Shown: one piece after another, positions 45,860 through 55,054 of the stretch
Layout: each line of letters begins with the position of its first letter
Position numbering within the stretch: position 1 is the stretch's first letter
The notes under the pieces: generated by a model
The model's input: the letters and a program-made list of their open reading frames with translations, nothing else
Database searches by the model: none
Told to the model about the DNA's origin: nothing
Program-made: the position numbers and the translations under genes
Origin: Bradyrhizobium betae
GTDB taxonomy: Bacteria > Pseudomonadota > Alphaproteobacteria > Rhizobiales > Xanthobacteraceae
Direction of reading: 5' to 3'
Assembly (NCBI RefSeq): GCF_008932115.1
Contig: NZ_CP044543.1
Coordinates: 3,106,501 to 3,170,500, forward strand
Length of the DNA stretch: 64,000 nucleotides

Positions 45860-48025
45860 ATGACTATTGTGGTTTGGGGATCGACTAAGAAGCCGGTCAC
45901 TAGCCTACGCTTAGCCGAAGCCATTGAGCAGAACTTCCCCGAAGAAGGGATGCTTTACATTGGCTACCCCGTGCTGTCGGCTTCCGATGGCGCTAGTTCG
46001 ATCGATGCTCTTTGGATAAGCCCAAAACGTGGGTTGATCATCTTCCACTTGGTCGAAGGACGTGATGTCGGCAGTTACCAGGAGGTACAGGACGAGTTTG
46101 CTAACAACCTGGAGACCCGCCTCCGCGCACATCGAGCACTCATGCAGGGCCGCTCCCTGCTGGCACCACCGCGTGTTATTACATACGCTCCCATGGTGCA
46201 CATCGATGCGAACTACGATGTGTCTTATCCTCTTACTAACGACGACAATCTCATCACCGTCTTAAATGCGACAGTTTGGGATCGCCCAGATCTCTTCGCA
46301 GCAGCACACTCGGTTATTCAATCAATCTCCAGCATCCGACAAGGTCGACGCCGCCGGACGATCCATAATCAGAATTCTCGCGGCGCCGTCCTAAAGGCAC
46401 TTGAAGATTCTATTGCTAACCTCGACTCGCGGCAAAGCCGCGCCGTAATCGAAACGGTTGAGGGCGTGCAGAGAATCCGTGGACTAGCCGGCTCGGGCAA
46501 AACTATCATTCTGGCACTCAAGGCAGCGTATCTCCATGCCCAACATCCAGATTGGCGCATTGCGGTAACTTTCAATACGCGCTCGCTGAAGGGGCAGTTT
46601 CGAAAGTACATCACCGACTTTGTCTTCGAGCAAACACGGGATGTCCCAGACTGGACTAAGCTTCAGATCCTCAACGGGTGGGGCGCACCCGGTAGCGATG
46701 ACCGGACCGGGGTATACTATCAATTTTGCAGAGCGAATGGTGTTGAGTTCTTCGACTTTTCATCAGCGCGCAAGAAGTTCGGGTCAACTCGGGAGTTCTC
46801 CGGCGCATGCCAACATGCGCTTACGTCGGTGAATTCGCCTCAAAAGCTTTTTGATGTTGTACTTGTCGATGAGGCTCAAGATTTCGGTCCAGAGTTCCTG
46901 CGCCTTTGCTACGCAGCGCTAAGTGTCCCCAAAAGGCTCGTTTACGCCTACGACGAGCTTCAATCACTAACTGAGTCCACACTGCCACCTCCCGAAGAGC
47001 TTTTTGGAACGGATATCGAAGGTCGTTCACTTGTGACTTTCGCGGCACCACAGCCTGGCCAGCCAAGTCAAGATATCATCTTGGAAAAGTGCTATAGGAA
47101 TTCACGCCCTGTTCTCGCGAGCGCACATGCGCTTGGCTTCGGCATTTACCGAAACCCTGATGCAAAATCAGGCACCGGTCTGATTCAGATGTTCGACCGT
47201 AGCGAGCTATGGGAAGACGTGGGTTACAGCGTTGTTGGCGGCGAGCTCAAGGACGGAGCGAAAGTCTCACTTTCGCGCACTCCTCATTCAAGCCCAGAGT
47301 TTCTTGAAACTCCCGCCACCGTTGATCAGCTTATCGAATTTATAGTCTTCAACGATCCGGCTGAGCAAGCCCAATGGATAGCCGACGCGATCGAGAAGAA
47401 CATCAAGCAAGACGAGCTGAATCACAGCGATATCATCGTGATCAACCCCGACCCACTTACTACCGTGAAACAGGTTGGAGCGCCAAGGCTGCTGCTTTTC
47501 GAGAGAGGCATCCAGTCTCATGTAGCGGGCGTCGATACTGACTCCGATGTGTTTTTCAAAAGTGAAGACGACTCGGTCGCGTTTACGGGAATTTTCCGAG
47601 CAAAGGGTAATGAGGCGGGTATGGTGTACATCATGAACGCTCAAGACTGTTATTATTCATTTGGTAGCCTTCAAAAAATAAGAAACCAGATTTTTACCGC
47701 CATCACGCGAAGCAAGGCGTGGGTGAAAGTATTGGGCTTCGGCCCTAAGATGGAGAGACTTAAGGAGGAGTTCGCGCGGATTCGCGATCATGATTACCGG
47801 CTCGACTTCACCTACCCCGACGAAGAGACGCGACGATTTTTGAAGGTTGTTAATCGGGATCTGACCGCTGCTGAAAAGCGATCAATTAAGGGCGCAGCGC
47901 ATAATGTTAGAGAACTCGCGGCGGAGCTCGAGTCCGGCCGACTGATGCTCGACGACCTTCCGAAGGGAGAGCTGAGGAGGCTTCGAGAACTGTTGGACGA
48001 GAAGATGCGCGATGGCAACGCCTGA
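45860..48025 (+). CDS. SF1 helicase with NERD-like N-terminus
   Basis: 721 aa. Helicase motifs: Q motif NLDSRQSRAV (187-196), Walker A GLAGSGKT (208-215), Walker B LVDEAQDF (335-342), motif III AYDELQSL, a RNSRP segment in domain 2A, motif V-like AKGNEAGMVYIMNA, motif VI FTAITRSKAW. Residues 30-110 look like a NERD-type nuclease fold, but the expected E-x-K strand reads GLIIFHLVEG (His63, Val65), so the nuclease site is lost; Asp49 remains. Codon use is far less GC-rich than in neighbours. The gene overlaps the next by 14 bases, so they probably work together. A defence role is inferred from context. Confidence 0.82.
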   Translation: MTIVVWGSTKKPVTSLRLAEAIEQNFPEEGMLYIGYPVLSASDGASSIDALWISPKRGLIIFHLVEGRDVGSYQEVQDEFANNLETRLRAHRALMQGRSLLAPPRVITYAPMVHIDANYDVSYPLTNDDNLITVLNATVWDRPDLFAAAHSVIQSISSIRQGRRRRTIHNQNSRGAVLKALEDSIANLDSRQSRAVIETVEGVQRIRGLAGSGKTIILALKAAYLHAQHPDWRIAVTFNTRSLKGQFRKYITDFVFEQTRDVPDWTKLQILNGWGAPGSDDRTGVYYQFCRANGVEFFDFSSARKKFGSTREFSGACQHALTSVNSPQKLFDVVLVDEAQDFGPEFLRLCYAALSVPKRLVYAYDELQSLTESTLPPPEELFGTDIEGRSLVTFAAPQPGQPSQDIILEKCYRNSRPVLASAHALGFGIYRNPDAKSGTGLIQMFDRSELWEDVGYSVVGGELKDGAKVSLSRTPHSSPEFLETPATVDQLIEFIVFNDPAEQAQWIADAIEKNIKQDELNHSDIIVINPDPLTTVKQVGAPRLLLFERGIQSHVAGVDTDSDVFFKSEDDSVAFTGIFRAKGNEAGMVYIMNAQDCYYSFGSLQKIRNQIFTAITRSKAWVKVLGFGPKMERLKEEFARIRDHDYRLDFTYPDEETRRFLKVVNRDLTAAEKRSIKGAAHNVRELAAELESGRLMLDDLPKGELRRLRELLDEKMRDGNA

Positions 48026-48677
48026 GGTTCTCCTGCGGGAAACGCAGAAGCTGACAGCTGAGCTTATTGCGGTTGGGATCTGCACAGACCAGAATTTCCC
48101 CGCGCAAGTCGTTCAGATGGATGGTGCCGTCACGGTTGGAATGTCCAAAACGGATGGCCTAGCTATCACGTTAAAAAACATTCCCTACGCTGACTCTTAC
48201 AAGGTCCTTGCCGAAGAGCGCGCCTTCAGCATGCGCTTTATTGACGGCGGTCTCATCCAAATTCTCTACACGTTTCGAAACAATGAGCTTGTGAAGCATC
48301 GCCTTGCCTTTTTCCCTTCGCCGGACCTTTTGGAATATCAAAACAACGCCGAAATCTACGAATCCGATGAACTTTACGCTGACATCACGGCCCTAAATGT
48401 TGTTACGACGCCGATGAGGTTCGACTTCGACAGGGCGAACTTTGTGGAGGTCAATCATCCGATGTGCCATTTGACGATCGGACAGTACAGGAATTGTCGA
48501 ATACCTGTTTCTGCGCCACTTACGCCGCATGCGTTCGTAAGCTTCGTCTTGAGATCTTTTTACAACACCCCATTTAAGAACCTATGCTCCGACTTGAGCG
48601 TCATTTCGCCGAAATTGGTGCGAACTCTATCGGGCCTCGAACATCAGCAACTTTATATGCAAGCTTGCGGCATCTAG
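48012..48677 (+). CDS. DUF2290-like protein, partner of helicase
   Basis: 221 aa, no signal or membrane segment. The central-to-C-terminal signature HPMCHLTIGQYRNCRIPVS, then TPHAFVSFVLRSFY, matches what I recall of DUF2290, a family of unknown function. Two His (HPMCH) and a Cys are candidate metal or catalytic residues. The start overlaps the helicase end by 14 bases in another frame, indicating translational coupling. The family call is from memory of the motif, not a search. Confidence 0.65.
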   Translation: MATPEVLLRETQKLTAELIAVGICTDQNFPAQVVQMDGAVTVGMSKTDGLAITLKNIPYADSYKVLAEERAFSMRFIDGGLIQILYTFRNNELVKHRLAFFPSPDLLEYQNNAEIYESDELYADITALNVVTTPMRFDFDRANFVEVNHPMCHLTIGQYRNCRIPVSAPLTPHAFVSFVLRSFYNTPFKNLCSDLSVISPKLVRTLSGLEHQQLYMQACGI

Positions 48678-48876
48678 ACGCCCGCCGACGCGATATTCGC
48701 TGGTCGCATGAAAGCTTCTGCAAGACTCACTTCAGCAGTCATCACCTCAGACGCTACCATGCGGAATTGCCAATGCGGACGAACTTACGCAATTCCGCCC
48801 AACTAGGTGATTTAGTGACGGTGCAGCCGGCGTGCTACGCAGAACTGAACGATACCAAAAGTCGAAACTCGCACTC
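48678..48876. other. Convergent spacer in island
   Basis: About 200 bases between the DUF2290-like gene and the minus-strand 72-aa ORF. No gene or clear terminator was seen. Confidence 0.5.
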
Positions 48877-49095
48877 TCACGTTTTCAGAGTGTATGCTTG
48901 TTTCAGAGCACGCTCGACAGCAATTCGACCTCGAATGATGTCTGAGTCGGTCGCTCCGCCATGAGTTATCATCCCAAGGTGCCAGTCTTCAGGTGTCCGT
49001 ATGATTTTAACAGCAGAAACTGATCGGCATCCAGGCTCCTCCCGCATACGCTCGGCTGCATTCGTCGCGAGCATCGACTCTGTAAGCTCCCGCAT
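48877..49095 (-). CDS. Small hypothetical protein (72 aa)
   Basis: ATG 49095 has AGAGGAG six bases upstream, which decides the start; the frame runs further back but without such a site. The protein has the layout CRSVSAVKIIRT...WHLGMITHGG then a helical end ALKQAYTLK, resembling short rhizobial hypothetical proteins with a conserved Trp and C-terminal helix. Function unknown. It is downstream of, and possibly co-transcribed with, the Panacea operon (125-base gap). Confidence 0.55.
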   Translation of the reverse strand: MRELTESMLATNAAERMREEPGCRSVSAVKIIRTPEDWHLGMITHGGATDSDIIRGRIAVERALKQAYTLKT

Positions 49096-49220
49096 TCTGT
49101 GCTCCTCTTTGAGCTTTTTTGGCTTTTGAGTGCTGCAAAAAGACTTAGCGAGCTTCCGGCAGAACACGTCATCACCACGCCCACCGAGCAGTTGTTTGTT
49201 GATAGCCAAGTCGTCCCGAA

Positions 49221-49964
49221 TTAGGGAGCCTGCTGATCGTCGTCGAAGAAATCACCTTGCCTCGGATCGCGCTGCTTGCGATCTTCGGAGGGTGTTGCGG
49301 TGCTTCCGGCAAGCTCGGCTTCAGCCATAAAGTATCCGTCGGCAAAGATTCTCAGCATCTCAAATTTCGTGCTGTCGTCGATGCGCGGAATGTCCCGGGC
49401 ATCAATGACGCGCAGTTCACGTTCCGGCTCGCGGCCTTTCACCTTCGGCACGCTGAAATCCAATATCTGGAACTTGGCGCCTGCAAGATCAGGATCGTCC
49501 GCCAAGAGCTCATCAACGAGCGTCACGAAGAGCGACAAACGCTCTTTGGCGAGCGGATTTTGCCGCCAAAAACTGAACCAAGGGAACGTGAGCTGTCCAC
49601 CCACGCCATACAAAAGCGGTGGATCGAATGGCACCATGAGTCCGCGTCCGATCAAGTAGTAGCGGCGATCAATGGACTGCACAAAATCAGGAGAGACAGA
49701 GGCGAAGTGATCCCGGATCAACGGAAGCACTCCGAGCAAATTCTGCCGGACATCGGCACGCTTCACAGCCCGCCTGATCCCTTCGACAATCTCCTCGTAG
49801 GGCTGGTTGAACACCAGCATGTCTCGAGCCGCCAAAAACAACGAATTGTAGTTGAACGTCGGCGGGCTATTCGCGAGCGTTACCAGTTTCTTGCAGGTGC
49901 GCTCAGATGTGCTCTGCCAATTCCGGGCGAGATGCTGAACTGACGGCACTTTCAGTTTCGCCAC
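49221..49964 (-). CDS. Unknown partner of Panacea antitoxin (putative toxin)
   Basis: 247 aa, soluble, mixed alpha/beta, with an acidic disordered C-terminus (residues 220-247). No catalytic motif was recognised. Distinct stretches are NYNSLFLAARDMLVFN and YEEIVEGIRRAVKR near residues 40-70 and GRGLMVPFDPPLLYG near 108-122. It starts 9 bases after the Panacea gene, so the two form one operon. Since Panacea proteins neutralise the product of the adjacent gene, this is the candidate toxin, by position only. Confidence 0.6.
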   Translation of the reverse strand: MAKLKVPSVQHLARNWQSTSERTCKKLVTLANSPPTFNYNSLFLAARDMLVFNQPYEEIVEGIRRAVKRADVRQNLLGVLPLIRDHFASVSPDFVQSIDRRYYLIGRGLMVPFDPPLLYGVGGQLTFPWFSFWRQNPLAKERLSLFVTLVDELLADDPDLAGAKFQILDFSVPKVKGREPERELRVIDARDIPRIDDSTKFEMLRIFADGYFMAEAELAGSTATPSEDRKQRDPRQGDFFDDDQQAP

Positions 49965-49973
49965 GTTGACCTC

Positions 49974-50474
49974 TCATTGCAAAATGTATGGCGCTACGCG
50001 CTTGGAGTAGAAGCGAACAATTTCCTCATCTGCGATCTTCATGCCCGGGTTCACCGAACCTGGGTGATTCCAAACATTATACCACGGACTGTCTTTCGCG
50101 TGAGTCAGCTCAACAAGGTCGCTCGGCCGAAGCCGCGAATAGAACTCAACAACTTTTGTGAGCACATCTGCAGCTGAGCGGTCGAATGTATAACGTACAA
50201 CTTGACTCTGACCTGTGAGCGCGTCGATTCGCGTGGCTCGGCTCCGAATCGGTGAACGGTCGAATCCCTTGAACTCTCGGTATAAGTAGGGAAGCACCGG
50301 ACCGAACTCCCACGCTTCGAATCTCTGCGCGATCAGGGGAGCTTTCAATTCGATTAGGGACCAGACATGACAGAAATAGACGATCTTCTGAAGTGAGAGG
50401 TTCGTAACTTCGACGCCTCGCTTGTCACACTCATCCAAGACAAAATTCGCGATTGCGCGGCCGTCCTGAGCCAT
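49974..50474 (-). CDS. Panacea/SocA-domain (DUF4065) antitoxin-like protein
   Basis: 166 aa. The Panacea core is visible: NLSLQKIVYFCHVWSL, FEAWEFGPVLPYLYREFKG and the C-terminal HAKDSPWYNVWN. The domain occurs in SocA, GepA-type and many toxin-antitoxin pairs, where it blocks diverse toxins. It is the first gene of a two-gene operon and lies just inside the tRNA-Leu end of the island. Confidence 0.85.
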   Translation of the reverse strand: MAQDGRAIANFVLDECDKRGVEVTNLSLQKIVYFCHVWSLIELKAPLIAQRFEAWEFGPVLPYLYREFKGFDRSPIRSRATRIDALTGQSQVVRYTFDRSAADVLTKVVEFYSRLRPSDLVELTHAKDSPWYNVWNHPGSVNPGMKIADEEIVRFYSKRVAPYILQ

Positions 50475-50594
50475 CCGCTGTTCCTATTATGTTCCATAAG
50501 ATCACGGAGGGAGCGGCAACCTTGCCTGAGCGACGGAAATTACTCTGCCGCATCGAGTTCACGCTGTCCGGCAGAAACATCGTCGGGAAAAAGA

Positions 50595-50681
<87 letters not shown>

Positions 50682-50831
50682 ATGCCGTTTGGGGCACGGA
50701 GGCGGTTACTAAGGTTCGGTGACGCGGTTGTCAAATCATGAGTAGGGATGCGGATTGCGCATCGCAAACCGGCCCGATACAAGCCTGATAACACGCGCTC
50801 TTCCCCAGGAATGGACCCAGGATCAGATCCC

Positions 50832-51797
50832 ATGGCATCGAATTCGGAAACTCTCGTCACGGTTTTCGGCGGATCGGGGTTTTTGGGCCGGAATGTCGTC
50901 CGCGCGCTGTGCCGGCGGGATTACCGGGTCCGTGTTGCGGTGCGGCGGCCGGAATTGGCCGGATATCTCCAGCCCTCGGGCAAGGTCGGGCAGGTCCACG
51001 TCGTGCAGGCCAATTTGCGCTATCCGGCCTCGGTCGAGGCGGCGCTGCGTGATTCGGATGTGGCGATCAATCTGGTGGGCATCCTCGCCGAGGGTGGCGC
51101 GCAGAGCTTCGACGCCGTCCAGGCCAAGGGCGCCGAAACCGTCGCCAAGGCGGCCGCGGCCATTGGCGCCCGGATGGTGCATGTCTCGGCGATCGGCGCC
51201 GATGCGGAATCGCCCTCGGCCTACGCGCGCGCCAAGGCGGCCGGCGAGCAGGCGGTGCTGGCGGCAGTGCCGTCGGCCACGATCTTCCGTCCCTCGGTCG
51301 TATTCGGCCCCGAGGACCAGTTCACCAACCGCTTTGCCGCGCTGGCCCGGATGTCGCCGGTCATGCCGCTGATCGGCGGCGACACCAAGATGCAGCCGGT
51401 CTATGTCGGCGACGTCGCCACCGCGATCGCGGATGCCGTCGACGGCAAGGCCAAGGCGGGCGCCACCTACGAGCTCGGCGGACCGGAAGTGCTGACCATG
51501 CGTGAGATCATCGAGGCGATCCTCGAGATCGCCGATCGCAAGCCGATGCTGGTGCCGCTGCCGTTCGGCCTCGCCCGTTTCCAGGCCAATTTCCTGCAAT
51601 TCGCGCCGGGCATGCTGAAGCTGACGCCGGACCAGGTCACGCTGCTTGCGCGCGACAATGTCGTGTCGGATGCGGCGAAGGCCGCCGGCCTGACGCTGGA
51701 AGGACTCGGCATCACGGCCGATTCGCTCGAAGCGGTCGCCCCGCAATATCTCTGGCGCTTCCGCCCGCAGGGCCAGTTCCAGCGCAAGAGCGCGTAG
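50832..51797 (+). CDS. Complex I NDUFA9-like NAD(P)-binding protein
   Basis: 321 aa atypical SDR. The N-terminus has the nucleotide-binding GGSGFLGRNVVRAL, and further GARMVHVSAIGAD and SVVFGPEDQFTNRFA match the family related to mitochondrial complex I subunit NDUFA9. It may bind NADPH structurally or act in quinone-related metabolism. ATG 50832 has AGGA 9 bases upstream; in-frame ATGs at 50748 and 50811 are less likely. Confidence 0.85.
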   Translation: MASNSETLVTVFGGSGFLGRNVVRALCRRDYRVRVAVRRPELAGYLQPSGKVGQVHVVQANLRYPASVEAALRDSDVAINLVGILAEGGAQSFDAVQAKGAETVAKAAAAIGARMVHVSAIGADAESPSAYARAKAAGEQAVLAAVPSATIFRPSVVFGPEDQFTNRFAALARMSPVMPLIGGDTKMQPVYVGDVATAIADAVDGKAKAGATYELGGPEVLTMREIIEAILEIADRKPMLVPLPFGLARFQANFLQFAPGMLKLTPDQVTLLARDNVVSDAAKAAGLTLEGLGITADSLEAVAPQYLWRFRPQGQFQRKSA

Positions 51798-51809
51798 GTT
51801 TCTTTCTTC

Positions 51810-51942
51810 ACCTCGCCCCGCTTGCGGGGAGAGGTCGGATCGCTCTTGCGATCCGGGTGAGGGGGTACAGGTCTCTCGACCATCTCACGTGGGGAGAGAG
51901 GCCCCTCACCCCAACCCTCTCCCGGTAAGAACGGGGCGAGGG
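51810..51942. repeat. REP-like intergenic palindrome
   Basis: Arms CCTCGCCCCGCTTGCGGGGAGAGG and the terminal GAACGGGGCGAGG pair across the element, with internal CCCCTCACCC/GGGTGAGGGG. Located between convergent genes. Confidence 0.75.
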
Positions 51943-51983
51943 AGCACACTGCCGATGCGGCTGCAGCGCAAGCCCATCAAGTT

Positions 51984-52724
51984 TTAAAACCTCAGCTTCT
52001 TGAACACCGCTTCCGGCAGCGTCTTGATGATCAGCATCACGAGGCGCCATTTGCCGCTGACGTAGACGACATCGGTCTTGTTCTCGACGGCGCCGAGGAT
52101 CGCGTCGCCCACCACCGGCGCATCCACGGTGAGCGGGCCGATCAGCTTCATGCCCTCGGTCATCCTGGTGCGGACGAAGCCCGGCTTCACCGTGACGACG
52201 TGAACGCCGCCGCGGCTCGCGCGCGCGCGCAGGCCTGAGAGAAACGCCGAGAAGCCTGCTTTCGCCGAGCCGTAGACATAGTTCGAGGCGCGGCCGCGAT
52301 CGCCTGCGACCGAAGACACACCGACGATCGTGCCGGTGCCGCGGCCTAAGAATTTTTCGGCGAACAGGCCGAGGATCAGCGACGGGCCTTCGTAGTTCGA
52401 GCGCATGATCGTGGTGGCGTGGGCGAGATCGCTCTCGGCGTTCTCCTGCACACCCAGCAGGCCGACGATCGAGATGACGACGTCAGGCAACGCCGGAAGC
52501 CCGTTCACGAATCCCTCGAACGAGGCGGTGTCGAGCACATCGAACTTGTAGAGACCAACAACGACATCGTAACGCGCGCGCAGGTCCGCGGCGTCGGGCT
52601 CCAGCGCGGCGACATCGCGGCCCGCGAGGGCGACATCGTATCCGGCCTTGGCAAAGGCGCGCGCGGCAGCGCGGCCGATATCGGAGGAACCACCGAGCAC
52701 AATTGCGGTCTTGCGTGATGTCAC
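51984..52724 (-). CDS. SDR oxidoreductase, DprE2-like
   Basis: 246 aa short-chain dehydrogenase. NAD-binding GGSSDIGRAAARAFA; catalytic Ser in VSSVAGDRG; YxxxK as YGSAK. Its place 3 bases after a DprE1-like FAD enzyme suggests the NADH-dependent second step of decaprenylphosphoryl-ribose to arabinose epimerisation. This assignment is from operon context plus similarity, not proof. Confidence 0.82.
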   Translation of the reverse strand: MTSRKTAIVLGGSSDIGRAAARAFAKAGYDVALAGRDVAALEPDAADLRARYDVVVGLYKFDVLDTASFEGFVNGLPALPDVVISIVGLLGVQENAESDLAHATTIMRSNYEGPSLILGLFAEKFLGRGTGTIVGVSSVAGDRGRASNYVYGSAKAGFSAFLSGLRARASRGGVHVVTVKPGFVRTRMTEGMKLIGPLTVDAPVVGDAILGAVENKTDVVYVSGKWRLVMLIIKTLPEAVFKKLRF

Positions 52725-52727
52725 GGC

Positions 52728-54053
52728 TTAAACCTCATCGAACAGGCGTTGTGAAAGTTTCGAGCGAATGTTTCCGGCGGGATCGAGCGATCTGCGGATC
52801 GCGTTGAAGCGTTGGAGGGCCGGATAGCCGACCTCGAACGTCGTGCGCGACTGGCGCGCGTCCTTGGCGAGATAGAGCCTTCCGCCGGCGGCGACGACGA
52901 GGCGGTCGACCTCGTCGAGGAAGTTCATGATGTCGCCCTTCACCGGAAAATCCAGCGCCAGCGTATAGCCGGGCAACGGAAACGACAAAATGCCGTCGCC
53001 CTCGCCGAGCTTCTTGAGCACCGCGAGGAAGGACGCGTCGCCGCGCTGTGCGACGCGACCCAGGATCTCGCCGAGCACGGCGCGCGCGCCAGCTTGCGGA
53101 ATCACGCATTGATGCTGAAGGAAGCCGCGACGTCCATAGATGCGATTCCAGTCGGCGATAGCGTCGAGCGGGAAGAAATAGGGGTAGAGCGAGACCACAT
53201 GGCTGCCGCCGGCGCGCCGCGCGCCCATGCGGTAGTAGAGCTCGTTGAAGGCGCGGATGCTGGTGCGATTCAATGTCATCGCCGGCAGGTCGACGGGCAC
53301 GGCGAGCCCGGGATTCTTGCCGACGGGAAATGCCGCGGCGCCGTCGGCAAGTTCGCCCGGCCCTGCATGCTCACCGAGATAGATCAGCGAGCGGCCGAGA
53401 TCACGCCCTTTCGCCGCGCAATCGATCCACGCCACCGAATAGGTCGCGGCATCGCCGTCGTCGAGCGCACGCATCGCGGCATCGAGATCGGATGCGGCGA
53501 TCACCCGCTCGCGGATCCAGCCAGTCTCGACGGCGCGCAGCCGCATCGTCGCTTCGAGAATGATTCCGGTGAGGCCCATGCCGCCGATGGTCGCGAAGAA
53601 CGCATCGGAATTCTCCTCGCGCGAGGCCTCGATGGTCTCGCCCTGGCCCGTGCGCAGCAGGATGCTGTCGACATAGCGGCCGAAACCGCCCTCGCAATGA
53701 TGGTTCTTGCCGTGGACGTCAGCGGCAATGGCACCGCCGACGGACACAAAGCGCGTGCCGGGAACGACGAAGGGCAGAAAGCCGCGCGGACCGAACGTGT
53801 CGATCAGGTCCGACAGCAGCACGCCGGCTTCGAGGCGGATGCGCCCGGTCGCGGGATCAAACGACCTGACCCGGTCGAAGCCTGTCATGGCGACGGTTCT
53901 GACGGCGCCGATCGCGGCATCGCCATAGGCGCGGCCGTTGCCTCTGGCCACCGAGCCGGCCACCACGGCTTCGCCCACGGCCTCGAACGACCGCGGCCGC
54001 AGGAGTTCGCTATCGACGACCGGGAAGCGTCCCCAGCCGCTGACGAGGGTCAT
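52728..54053 (-). CDS. FAD-linked oxidase, DprE1-like
   Basis: 441 aa. FAD-binding PP-loop features GGAIAADVHGKNHHCEGGFG and the C-terminal FEVGYPALQRF...RRSLDP resemble mycobacterial DprE1, which oxidises decaprenylphosphoryl-ribose at C2. It sits directly upstream of the DprE2-like gene. Together with the HAD-UbiA gene at 41638 it would make a lipid-linked D-arabinose donor. Homologous functions arabinosylate Nod factors in Azorhizobium (noe genes). Substrate here is inferred. Confidence 0.83.
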   Translation of the reverse strand: MTLVSGWGRFPVVDSELLRPRSFEAVGEAVVAGSVARGNGRAYGDAAIGAVRTVAMTGFDRVRSFDPATGRIRLEAGVLLSDLIDTFGPRGFLPFVVPGTRFVSVGGAIAADVHGKNHHCEGGFGRYVDSILLRTGQGETIEASREENSDAFFATIGGMGLTGIILEATMRLRAVETGWIRERVIAASDLDAAMRALDDGDAATYSVAWIDCAAKGRDLGRSLIYLGEHAGPGELADGAAAFPVGKNPGLAVPVDLPAMTLNRTSIRAFNELYYRMGARRAGGSHVVSLYPYFFPLDAIADWNRIYGRRGFLQHQCVIPQAGARAVLGEILGRVAQRGDASFLAVLKKLGEGDGILSFPLPGYTLALDFPVKGDIMNFLDEVDRLVVAAGGRLYLAKDARQSRTTFEVGYPALQRFNAIRRSLDPAGNIRSKLSQRLFDEV

Positions 54054-54150
54054 GGTTCAGCTCCTGTGCAGGGCGAACCGCCCCGCGTGGAAACTGCCTA
54101 CCGATCAAAAGCTTATATTGCGTTGAGAAAAGCCGGCATAGCCGGGCGGG

Positions 54151-54238
54151 ATAGCCCGGATGGAGCGTAGCGCAATCCGGGGCCGTCAGCGCGTGTGGCA
54201 CGATTCCCGGATTTCGCTTCGCTCCATCCGGGCTACGG
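54151..54238. repeat. REP-like palindrome
   Basis: ATAGCCCGGATGGAGCG at the left and CGCTCCATCCGGGCTACG at the right are inverted; inner arms CAATCCGGG/CCCGGATTTC also pair. It occupies the uppP-dprE1-like gap. Confidence 0.78.
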
Positions 54239-54247
54239 CTCAATCGC

Positions 54248-55054
54248 TTAACGTCCCAGCGCCAGCGCGATCAGGCCGAGGGTGCCGACGATGACGCGCC
54301 ACCAGGCGAACACCACGAAGCCGTGGCGGGTGACGTAGGACAGGAACGTCTTCACCACGATGATTGCGGTGATGAACGACACCACGAAGCCGATCGCGAC
54401 GATGCCCATGTGGTCCATCGTCATCTCGGAGCGGTTCTTGTAGAAGTCATAGGCGAACGCGCCGATCATGGTGGGAATGGCGAGGAAGAACGAGAACTCC
54501 GCCGCCGCGCGCTTGTCGGCGCCCAAGAACATCGCCGCGACGATGCTGGCGCCGGAGCGCGACACGCCCGGGATCATCGCGACGCACTGCGCGATGCCGA
54601 TATAGAGATACATCAGCAGCGGAAAGCGGGTGGCATCATGCTCGCGCGCCTTGAGATCGAGCCGGTCGACCCACAACAGGATGGCGCCGCCGACGATCAG
54701 CGAGAAACAGACGACCCACGGATTGAACAGCAGGCTCTTGATGTATTTGCCGGCGACGAGGCCGACGATGACTGCGGGCAGGAACGCGACCAGCACGCCG
54801 ATCACAAAGCGGCGCGCATCGGCATCGCCGGTGAACATGCCGATCGCGACGTCCCACAATTTCTTGAAGTACAGCACGACGATCGCAAGGATCGCGCCGA
54901 GCTGGATCAGAACGGTAAACGAATCCCAGAACGCGCCTTCGCCAAGATGGAAGAAACGCTCCGCAAGCAGCAGGTGGCCGGTCGAGGAAACGGGAAGGAA
55001 CTCGGTCACACCCTCGATGATGCCGAGGATCACTGCCCGTATTGCGTCTGACAT
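54248..55054 (-). CDS. uppP: Undecaprenyl-diphosphatase UppP
   Basis: 268 aa, eight-helix BacA-type phosphatase. Catalytic motifs EGVTEFLPVSSTGHL (residues 14-28) and PGVSRSGASI are intact. It regenerates undecaprenyl phosphate for peptidoglycan and O-antigen synthesis; overexpression of homologues gives bacitracin resistance. It is on the same strand as the DprE-like pair but separated by a REP element. Confidence 0.95.
   Translation of the reverse strand: MSDAIRAVILGIIEGVTEFLPVSSTGHLLLAERFFHLGEGAFWDSFTVLIQLGAILAIVVLYFKKLWDVAIGMFTGDADARRFVIGVLVAFLPAVIVGLVAGKYIKSLLFNPWVVCFSLIVGGAILLWVDRLDLKAREHDATRFPLLMYLYIGIAQCVAMIPGVSRSGASIVAAMFLGADKRAAAEFSFFLAIPTMIGAFAYDFYKNRSEMTMDHMGIVAIGFVVSFITAIIVVKTFLSYVTRHGFVVFAWWRVIVGTLGLIALALGR

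Noticed and set aside
48584..48964. 126-codon plus-strand ORF after the DUF2290-like gene
   Set aside because: It overlaps the DUF2290-like gene in another frame and lacks a ribosome site; composition is His/Arg-rich shadow type.
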